From Ectocarpus siliculosus (taxonomy: Eukaryota; Sar; Phaeophyceae; Ectocarpales; Ectocarpaceae), in the NCBI GenBank assembly GCA_000310025.1, contig FN649743.1:3333903-3397902 (forward strand): a stretch of DNA of 64,000 nt. The letters are read 5' to 3'. How positions within the stretch are numbered: the first letter of the stretch is position 1; each line of letters begins with the position of its first letter. This document shows, piece by piece, positions 57,737-64,000 of this stretch. The position numbers and the translations under genes are program-made. The notes beneath the pieces were generated by a model. It worked only from the letters and a program-made list of their open reading frames with translations, did no database searches and was not told where the DNA came from.

Positions 57737-58354
57737 CTAATCGGTGCGTGCCGGATCAGTTGGCGGCGAATTCTCCACCTCCACGTTTCGCGACATGTCG
57801 ACATTGCGAAGAAGTCCTTTCATGAGGGCGCTACCGCTGTGGACTTGAAGGCACCACGAACCGCAGACGGCCGATCCGAGGGTAGAGTAACGAACAACGG
57901 AGAGGGCGATCTTGACCGGTCCGGGGTCGTCGAGGAAGCTTACGATGTAGTGGTCAGCCCGTTCAGTCGGTCCAGAAATCTTGCCCAGCCACCAGAGTCC
58001 ATCTTGAGCCTTGTACCAGAAGAACGCACCCACAGGTAGAGGAGTATCGGCGAAACGACGGTCCCAGGTTGAGCGGGAGACAAAGGAGTAACCCGGAGGC
58101 AAATATCTCTCGCCCTTAGCACGTGCCAATTCGCGTGCGGCTGCGCCAATACGCATTGCACGGTATCGGCGATTCGTCTGACGGTGTTGATCGGGCGTAC
58201 CCGTCCAATACCGGAGAATCTGCGATCGAGAGTGCTGAAGGTCCATCTCACGCTCCCAAGAAGGGCGGAGAAGACCCTTCCAATGTGTCTGATACAGAAC
58301 TGCGATAACACCACCACGACCGCGAACAGACTGGTGACCAGTAATTTGTTCCAC
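57737..58354 (-). CDS. Third frame of the gypsy element, Tudor/SH3-like domain
   Basis: About 205 residues in a frame different from pol, overlapping nothing but pol's last codons. The N-terminal phrase GHQSVRGRGG is shared with the deleted copy near 7000. Residues ~105-165 (VGAFFWYKAQDGLWWLGKIS, then YIVSFLDDPGPVKIALSVVR) look like a Tudor/SH3-type barrel, as in chromatin-reading or integrase C-terminal domains. It might target integration or be the displaced integrase tail. No signal peptide or membrane segment argues against an envelope. Confidence 0.5.
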   Translation of the reverse strand: MEQITGHQSVRGRGGVIAVLYQTHWKGLLRPSWEREMDLQHSRSQILRYWTGTPDQHRQTNRRYRAMRIGAAARELARAKGERYLPPGYSFVSRSTWDRRFADTPLPVGAFFWYKAQDGLWWLGKISGPTERADHYIVSFLDDPGPVKIALSVVRYSTLGSAVCGSWCLQVHSGSALMKGLLRNVDMSRNVEVENSPPTDPARTD

Positions 58355-58382
58355 CTCGAGGCGTTCGACCGAAGTCGAGACG

Positions 58383-61300
58383 TCATTTTCCGTAACATGA
58401 TACGGAGGAGATTTGGTCGTAGTTGTTTAAAACATACTGCGTCGGCAGAAACCGTGGCAGGTCCTCAGCGTCATGCGGATTAGCGCATGGCTTGCAGCGT
58501 GCGACCGAAACACGACGTTTCGAGTCTTTGCCCGGCAGGTCCGACGGAAGATCCAAGTATAATAACTTGGCCGCGAGAGGACTGCCATCAGGGGCTTTCG
58601 AACAGGGGCCTACAGCCAACACTTTAAACGGACCGGCCCAAAGCAATGATAACTTCGCTTTGAGAACCTTGTCGTCGGTACCTGATCGAACACCGGAGCG
58701 AATGGTAGATTCGGTATTATAGATCCAAACCCAATCGCCGATGGTGTAAGTCGGAAGCTTGTGCAAAGCATCCGAGAGAGCGGAATTTCGACGCTCGATC
58801 CGAGAAATGGATAACTTGTGCTGCTCGCGTACTAGCTCGTAAGCACGACGTTGGCGATCAGCAGCGAGGTCGCAATATTGGAGATGGTCGCGATCCAAAC
58901 TTTGATGACCACGAGCATAAGGATGCTCGATGACAGTCATCGGAAGGCGAGGCAAACGGTTGATATGCACCCCATTAGGTGCTAAACCGGTGGCCGCGCT
59001 AACAGAGTTATTATAGGCAAACTCTACATGAGAGAGATGGACATCCCAATCATCTTGCCGTTCGTTAACGACCATGGCAAGCATTTGTGCCATAGTATGG
59101 TTAACACGCTCGACACCACCATTTCCATTAGGATGGTACGAACTGGTGGCCACTTTGCGAACTGCGAGACGTTTGTAAACGGCTTGTGACAGTTTCGAGC
59201 AAAATTCTGTGCCATTGTCTAATAAAAGACTCAAAGGGCAACCCCACAGAATGATATACCGATTCACTAAAATATCTGCAGTACCTTCAGCGGTAAACTC
59301 AGCAGCCGTAACGGCGTACATGTCAGCACGCCGACTAAACCGGTCGGTTAAAAGCAGAATGTAAGTGTTACCCCTAGGGGTAGTCGGCAGTGAGCCGAAA
59401 TAATCGACACTCACGGACACTCCAGGTCCGGATGGCAGTGGCAAGCTTAAAATGGGCCACCTGGCCGTTTGTCGGGAAGTTTTACGAGCTTGGCACTTGA
59501 GGCAATGGCGAATCCACCATTTGGTACAGACGCTCATGCCTACCCACCAGTAGAAACGCTCTAACATAGACAGCGTACGAGCTGCACCAAGATGACAAGA
59601 CGCATTAGCGTGACAGATCTGCATGATCCATGGGCGCATCAACATGGGGACGTAAACTCTAATAGGTTCGTCGTTGAGGAAACGTGCCGCACGCCCGCCA
59701 TGGCGCGTGGAAGTGGCAGAAGCGGTTGTGGTGGGCTTCTTAACGAGAAGCACTACGTCATCGTCGTCAACGTGCAACCGGCCTTTATGTGCCAGTTCAC
59801 GGATGTCCGAAAACGAAGGTCGACGGTGTGACGGAAGGTGGTCAAGAAAACCAGGCGGTAATTCGGGAGGTTGACCTAGAAGGATGTAGCGTATGGCGGC
59901 ATCGCACACGGGTTCACCGCGTTGTTCTCGCCCCCAATCAGAATGGGAAAAACGCTCAACCGATTCGCGGAAATCGAGCTCCACGCCCGAAAGCACTGGG
60001 GTATCAACAGCCGGCGGAACACGTACCGAACCAAGCAAAGGTCCAGACGCGGGCGTCGGCGGTGTCGGGTCTGGGCGAACGGCCATCTCCGGAATTGGAC
60101 TCAGTGGCGCAGAAGCGGCGGAATCCACCGGCCGGGGAGCCGAAGATTGATGAACGCGAAGCGCACGAGCTACAGACTGAGGAACAGTCGGCTCGAGAAG
60201 CGAGTCCTCCGGCTGGGAAAAGCCATAGTCCACAGCCGGGCGCGGAGTACCGGCGGCAGCAGCAGCGCGCCGACGGGTTCGTGTTGAAATGAGATCGGTA
60301 GGATCCAGGGCGCGCCTGGATGAAGCACCAGGGCGTGTAGCGGGCGTTTCTGACGCATCTTGTACGGAAAAAACACCAGCAGCAGTCGAAACTGCAGAAC
60401 GACCCGAGGCGACCAAGGGAGGGCGGTTGCGAGCGGTTGTAGAGCCCGAAGCACCGATAACAGTCGGGGTTAAACCTCGAACAGACCAAACGCCCGAGGG
60501 AAGGTCAGAATGAGCGACAGTAGCGCGCGGTCCGTGCTCGCGAAAATCAGCAAAATCAGCTGAAGAAGGCGGTAGCCCACCCAAGACTGAACTCGGGGCG
60601 GACGGCACGATCCCACCCAGGCCAACACCGGGTTGATGGCCAGAAGGCACAAACCCACAAGAGCGGATAAAATAAACCGTTTCATCTTCAGCCGACGGAG
60701 TCAAACGACTGCGGCCAGAACGGTCACGCTCGGTAGCTTCTATCGGTAGTCGAGAAAGGAAGTCAGCATTGCCGTTGGACGAACCCTTGCGATACTCGAG
60801 AGTGTAGGAGTATGCTGTCAGGAACTCCAACCAACGTTGAACGCGAGCGTTCTTTTCCCCCACCTTTGCAAGGTGTTCAAGGGACTTGTGATCCGTGAAA
60901 ATCTTGAAGTGGGTGCCCCATAGGTAACCGCGAAGGCGCTTGATGCACCAAATGATACTGCCAGCTTCAAGATCCAGAGGAGTCCAATGACGCTCAGATT
61001 CCAAAGTAGCTCGGCTAACAAAAACGATAGGCCGAATAGAGCCATCAGGTTGTTCTTGTTCCAAAGTTCCACCAAACCCATCTTTACTCGCGTCACAGTA
61101 GAGGCGAAAAGGGCGCGAACCGTCGGATACAGCATCCCAATCTGGATACACCAAAACTGGAGGGTTCGCCAGTTCTTCGAGAAGTTGGCGAACGACGGAT
61201 TCCATTGAACCCGTGAACTCAAACTTCACATTCTTTTTAAGAAGCGTCGTAAGAGGGCGAATACGCTTAGCCATCTGTGGAAGAAACTTCCGGTAATAAC

Positions 61301-61832
61301 CCAAACCACCCAGCAAAGCTCGAAGCTGCTTGGTGTCTTTGGGCATCGGCATCGTGGTGAGAGCAACAACTTTTTCACCATTGGGCCGAACTCCGTCCAG
61401 AGATATAGTGTGCCCAAGAAACTCGGCTTCCGTGGCGCCAATAGTGGCTTTCGGAGGAGTCAGTTTCAAATTGTGCTCGCGCAATCTTTCGAAAAGAGAG
61501 CGAATGGTCGCTACATGAGCGGCCGGGGTCTCATCAAAGACAATGAGGTCGTCCAGATACGACGCAACACCTCGAAGATTTTTGATGACTTCGTTGACGA
61601 CCTTACAGAACCATCCGGGAGCAGCGGCACTGCCCTGAGGCATTTTCAACCACTCAAACAGCCCAGAAGACGTAACAAACGCCGTGAGGGGAATGGTATC
61701 ACGATGAACCGTGATCTGATGGAACGAAGATTTCATGTCAAAGAGAGAATAAATCTTCCCCTTCAACAATTTGTCCAGAGTATCATCAACTCTAGGAATC
61801 GGAAGCTGACTAAGAGCACATAGTTTATTCAA
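58383..61832 (-). CDS. Gypsy Pol: reverse transcriptase, RNase H, integrase
   Basis: 1149 residues downstream of a TAG. RT: LPIPRVDDTLDKLLKGKIYS, FVTSSGLFEWLKMPQGSAAA, catalytic ASYLDDLIVF, FLGHTISLDGVRPN. RNase H: RLYCDASKDGFGGTL, KIFTDHKSLEHLAK, GNADFLSRLP. A linker of about 330 residues rich in Ser, Pro and Ala follows (362 to ~690). Integrase: HANASCHLG with CLKCQARK (HHCC zinc domain), catalytic D in SVDYFG, D in LLLDNGTEF and E in GGVERVN with 35 residues between the last two. The C-terminus runs into FKVLAVGPCSK and LPSDLPGKDSK, conserved in the deleted copy. All catalytic residues are present. The true start is upstream in the protease frame; the RT N-terminus (KSGGVRITVNYRKL) lies between the TAG and this frame's first Met. 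Confidence 0.9.
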   Translation of the reverse strand: MNKLCALSQLPIPRVDDTLDKLLKGKIYSLFDMKSSFHQITVHRDTIPLTAFVTSSGLFEWLKMPQGSAAAPGWFCKVVNEVIKNLRGVASYLDDLIVFDETPAAHVATIRSLFERLREHNLKLTPPKATIGATEAEFLGHTISLDGVRPNGEKVVALTTMPMPKDTKQLRALLGGLGYYRKFLPQMAKRIRPLTTLLKKNVKFEFTGSMESVVRQLLEELANPPVLVYPDWDAVSDGSRPFRLYCDASKDGFGGTLEQEQPDGSIRPIVFVSRATLESERHWTPLDLEAGSIIWCIKRLRGYLWGTHFKIFTDHKSLEHLAKVGEKNARVQRWLEFLTAYSYTLEYRKGSSNGNADFLSRLPIEATERDRSGRSRLTPSAEDETVYFIRSCGFVPSGHQPGVGLGGIVPSAPSSVLGGLPPSSADFADFREHGPRATVAHSDLPSGVWSVRGLTPTVIGASGSTTARNRPPLVASGRSAVSTAAGVFSVQDASETPATRPGASSRRALDPTDLISTRTRRRAAAAAGTPRPAVDYGFSQPEDSLLEPTVPQSVARALRVHQSSAPRPVDSAASAPLSPIPEMAVRPDPTPPTPASGPLLGSVRVPPAVDTPVLSGVELDFRESVERFSHSDWGREQRGEPVCDAAIRYILLGQPPELPPGFLDHLPSHRRPSFSDIRELAHKGRLHVDDDDVVLLVKKPTTTASATSTRHGGRAARFLNDEPIRVYVPMLMRPWIMQICHANASCHLGAARTLSMLERFYWWVGMSVCTKWWIRHCLKCQARKTSRQTARWPILSLPLPSGPGVSVSVDYFGSLPTTPRGNTYILLLTDRFSRRADMYAVTAAEFTAEGTADILVNRYIILWGCPLSLLLDNGTEFCSKLSQAVYKRLAVRKVATSSYHPNGNGGVERVNHTMAQMLAMVVNERQDDWDVHLSHVEFAYNNSVSAATGLAPNGVHINRLPRLPMTVIEHPYARGHQSLDRDHLQYCDLAADRQRRAYELVREQHKLSISRIERRNSALSDALHKLPTYTIGDWVWIYNTESTIRSGVRSGTDDKVLKAKLSLLWAGPFKVLAVGPCSKAPDGSPLAAKLLYLDLPSDLPGKDSKRRVSVARCKPCANPHDAEDLPRFLPTQYVLNNYDQISSVSCYGK

Positions 61833-61871
61833 CTTACGATAGTTTACGGTGATGCGAACACCACCGGATTT

Positions 61872-63218
61872 CTAGGGTATAACAACCAAAGGACTCGAGT
61901 ACGGTGACGTCGAGTGTTGTATAAGACCCGCAGCAAGATATTGGTCGAGAATAGCGTCCACTTGCTTCGAAACCGGAGCACTAACTCGGTACGGACGAGA
62001 TGTAACGGGCTCACTGCCGGAGGGAACGGTCAACTTGAACGGGACCAAAGAACAAGAACCGAAATCCGTAGGCGAACTGGAAAACACGTCGTGATATTCA
62101 TATAGCACCTTACCCAATTCGGTAATAACGTCCGGTGTCCAACCAGGACCATGTAAATTAAACGTGATTTCTCGCAAGTGACGGGGGAGCTTATCCCACA
62201 CACGAGAGAAACTGGCACGTTGATCTGGTGCTAAACGCGCCAAAAGAGCCGGGGAAGGCGAAAGAGGAGTCAAATCAGAAGGATTCGAACCAGGCGCCGG
62301 ATGCGGAGGTTTGGCGGTCCGTTCATGCAGATCATACACAAACGAATGAGCCGGCGGTGACGCTGTCGAACCGGAGCAAACGTAGTTAAAAACGGGGCCA
62401 GGGTCCGTATGGGCAGATTGCGAGGTGTCCGAAACGGGAGTGGGTGAAACGACGGTGGCCGGAAGACCAGCTCCGTCGGTATCACAAGGAAACGCACCAA
62501 GAGGAACCTTGAGAAGGGGCGCTGAAGCGGTACCCAAAACATCACCCGGTTCCAAACTCGAAACTCCCGCTAACGGCACACGTTGGCGACCATGAGTAAC
62601 AAAATGTTCTTCTGAAGAAAACATGGACGTTTGAGCAAACATATCTACCAGATAATTGCCTACACGGGCAGGAGACCCATCACTGCGAACTAAATCAACT
62701 GGAACCAGTTGGTGTTCAGGCAGTAATTGAATGGGATGTCGGCCAGCATATCTAAGCTGGAAACTACCCTCACGAGCAGTGACGTCATGCACAAAAGCTT
62801 CAGCACCACCGTGCTTATGGTGGGCTGAAGTCAGTTCCCCGAAAACGCGATCATTGGGGCGTCTTGTGGGCAAGGCACGGTAGGAACGGTCGCTAAAACG
62901 CATCCAACTATCCCTGCCGAGCAACACATCATGTTGCATAACACCGTCAGGCACAACATACGCCCAAACGGCAAGAGAAGCGGTCGCGAATTTTCGCCGA
63001 AGAAACTGCACGCTTAAACGGACCATGGTCGACGTTTGAAGGGGGGCGGACTCACCAAACCCTCCCCAACAACGAGGTTGGGTGCGTGGTTCAAACAACG
63101 ACGAAGCTGCACCCGCGGCTTTCATGGACTCCCAAGTTCGAGAACTAACGAAAGTCTGGGGTGAACCGGTGTCCAGCAACGCCACACGCATCCAAATTGC
63201 GTAGAAGCCGAGCCACAA
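61872..63218 (-). CDS. Gypsy aspartic protease and start of RT, ended by TAG
   Basis: 448 residues. Protease: VALLDTGSPQTFVSS (catalytic DTG) and HDVLLGRDSW, the flap-side and second conserved element of retropepsins. A spacer follows, then the RT entry SRPYRVSAPVSKQVDAILDQ with YSSPLVVIP. The next codon is TAG (61874-61872), after which the same frame continues as KSGGVRITVNYRKL into Pol. The stop therefore lies inside the RT fingers, where gypsy proteins normally read VVxVPKKDG-like sequence, so a nonsense mutation is the simplest reading. The frame is -1 relative to the NADAR frame, which it overlaps by about 97 bases. Confidence 0.85.
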   Translation of the reverse strand: MWLGFYAIWMRVALLDTGSPQTFVSSRTWESMKAAGAASSLFEPRTQPRCWGGFGESAPLQTSTMVRLSVQFLRRKFATASLAVWAYVVPDGVMQHDVLLGRDSWMRFSDRSYRALPTRRPNDRVFGELTSAHHKHGGAEAFVHDVTAREGSFQLRYAGRHPIQLLPEHQLVPVDLVRSDGSPARVGNYLVDMFAQTSMFSSEEHFVTHGRQRVPLAGVSSLEPGDVLGTASAPLLKVPLGAFPCDTDGAGLPATVVSPTPVSDTSQSAHTDPGPVFNYVCSGSTASPPAHSFVYDLHERTAKPPHPAPGSNPSDLTPLSPSPALLARLAPDQRASFSRVWDKLPRHLREITFNLHGPGWTPDVITELGKVLYEYHDVFSSSPTDFGSCSLVPFKLTVPSGSEPVTSRPYRVSAPVSKQVDAILDQYLAAGLIQHSTSPYSSPLVVIP

Positions 63219-64000
63219 TGGGTGAGGATTCGTGCAGTGAAAGAGTCATCGTCAACGGTGATTACACTGCCGACTAAACTAGGACCTTGCTCAGGAAGCA
63301 AAGGCGACTGAGGACCAGGATGGTCAGTGTCCCGAGACACAGCCCAAACGCTGTTGTCATGATCGGACGGGACACTAGTGGCGTATTGCGAAAAGGACGC
63401 AAAACGCTCCGAAGACGACGGCACAGGTGCCGTCGACAGCCGTTGATGCGTGGAAGGATTAACTCCGAACACGGTACAACGATCTGGGCTGGGCGTTTTA
63501 CCCAAAGCCGCTAAGCGAGAACTACGTTCTGGCTGTGGGGCGTTTGATCGTAAAAGTTGGCGAACGTTCTGTAAAGCTACACCCAACAAATTTAGACCAC
63601 GCCAACGAGAAGGACGACAAGCGTCCGGATGATCTGCACGAAGACCGATTACCCAAATGCAGTCATAAGGACTGGCTTCTGCTAAAAGTTTGTCTCCGGA
63701 TCCAAGGAGGTGTAGTCTCATCTCTGGATTTTGGGAAAATTTAGCGTAAGAGCCGGTCAGCACGATATTTTCGCGCTCCTTCTCCCAGAGAGTTTGGTCG
63801 AAACCCTGGACCGCACGACCATACTTCTTGTGTAGATCGGGGTCGGAAACTCTCATGATGTTCTGTAGACATTCGCGGTCGCCAAAAAGGCGAGCTTCCT
63901 CTGCAGCAAAAAATTGCTCTGCACACACATACGAAGTACCATCAGCGACAAAAGTAGATGGGGTCCATTGACAGAAGGGAGAAGGGGATTTCCAAAATAG
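63122..64000 (-). CDS. NADAR-domain (YbiA/DUF1768) frame of the gypsy element
   Basis: Open from the window edge. The domain spans 64000 to about 63550: SPFCQWTPSTFVADGTSY, CAEQFFAAEEARLFGD (the family's catalytic-site E in the EH/EQ motif), KKYGRAVQGFDQTLWEKE, YAKFSQNPEMRLHLLGSGDK, LAEASPYDCIWVIGL and SRWRGLNLLGVALQNVR. NADAR proteins are N-glycosidases: bacterial YbiA cleaves unstable riboflavin-pathway intermediates, and relatives remove ADP-ribose from nucleobases. A Ser/Pro-rich linker leads to VGSVITVDDDSFTARILT, where the protease frame takes over, and the frame ends at 63122. One glycine of the usual WGIG motif is Val here. Activity is inferred from family only; placement in the Gag-Pol precursor is seen directly. 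Confidence 0.85.
   Translation of the reverse strand, partial: LFWKSPSPFCQWTPSTFVADGTSYVCAEQFFAAEEARLFGDRECLQNIMRVSDPDLHKKYGRAVQGFDQTLWEKERENIVLTGSYAKFSQNPEMRLHLLGSGDKLLAEASPYDCIWVIGLRADHPDACRPSRWRGLNLLGVALQNVRQLLRSNAPQPERSSRLAALGKTPSPDRCTVFGVNPSTHQRLSTAPVPSSSERFASFSQYATSVPSDHDNSVWAVSRDTDHPGPQSPLLPEQGPSLVGSVITVDDDSFTARILTHCGSASTQFGCVWRCWTPVHPRLSLVLELGSP

Larger units (their letters stand above)
57737..64000 (-). mobile_element. Ty3/gypsy retrotransposon carrying a NADAR domain, 5' end outside the window
   Basis: Minus-strand order: NADAR frame (64000-63122), aspartic protease (from 63218), RT and RNase H, Ser/Pro-rich linker, integrase (to 58383) and a third frame (58354-57737). RT-RNaseH-integrase order and the integrase HHCC plus D,D-35-E layout define Ty3/gypsy. 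Damage is light: one TAG inside RT and a frame change before protease. The related deleted copy at 6961-9300 shows that the family has more than one member here. Neither LTR was identified; the 5' LTR and any upstream Gag lie right of the window. Confidence 0.9.

Noticed and set aside
57737-58354. Envelope gene of an errantivirus-like gypsy element
   Set aside because: No signal peptide, membrane segment or cleavage site; the visible motif is barrel-like instead.

Overview
The window reads as nuclear DNA of a brown alga or a close stramenopile, Ectocarpus-like. This is inferred from short exons with GT-AG introns of a few hundred bases, long GA/GGGA microsatellites, two assembly gaps, a Lin-12/Notch-repeat (LNR) membrane protein, an EF-hand protein of a type I associate with algae, and dense transposon debris. 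Most long open frames are chance or antisense frames. The supportable host genes were found by joining short exons whose splice phases agree.

Layout. 286-3172: 3' part of a dihydrofolate/folylpolyglutamate synthase (FolC family) gene, + strand. 3.2-6 kb: a gap, a GA microsatellite and unassigned DNA. 6.1-9.3 kb: a LINE reverse-transcriptase fragment abutting an internally deleted Ty3/gypsy copy. 9.5-13.8 kb: CCATGG-rich DNA, dispersed repeats and a decayed pogo/Tigger-like transposon whose target site also survives as an empty paralogue. 19.1-22.9 kb: a six-exon EF-hand gene, + strand. 26-28.8 kb: tandem and inverted repeats and a MITE. 30.2-34.5 kb: a single-pass membrane protein with two LNR exon sets made by a tandem duplication of about 1.77 kb. 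36.1-37.2 kb: a broken RING-H2-like gene. 37.6-39.4 kb: a Ty1/copia gag with 3' LTR and no pol. 39.75-42.63 kb: a complete LTR-bounded nonautonomous element with target-site duplication and an internal minisatellite. 45.1-45.4 kb: an array of CTTCCATGGAAG palindromes. 48.4-49.6 kb and 53 kb: local tandem repeats. 50.4-51.7 kb: an unassigned gene with an in-frame TGA. 51.8-53 kb: remains of a Helitron Rep N-terminus. 54.7-55.8 kb: a minus-strand terminal exon and one ribulose-phosphate 3-epimerase exon. 57.7-64 kb: a Ty3/gypsy element, minus strand, running off the right edge.

The most striking observation is in the gypsy element. The open frame just before its protease encodes a NADAR (YbiA/DUF1768) domain, a family of N-glycosidases acting on riboflavin-pathway intermediates and ADP-ribosylated nucleobases. 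The deleted relative at 7-9 kb keeps the same domain in the same place although protease, RT, RNase H and most of integrase are gone. The element therefore looks like a retrotransposon lineage carrying a nucleotide-processing enzyme. I cannot check from here whether this has been described.
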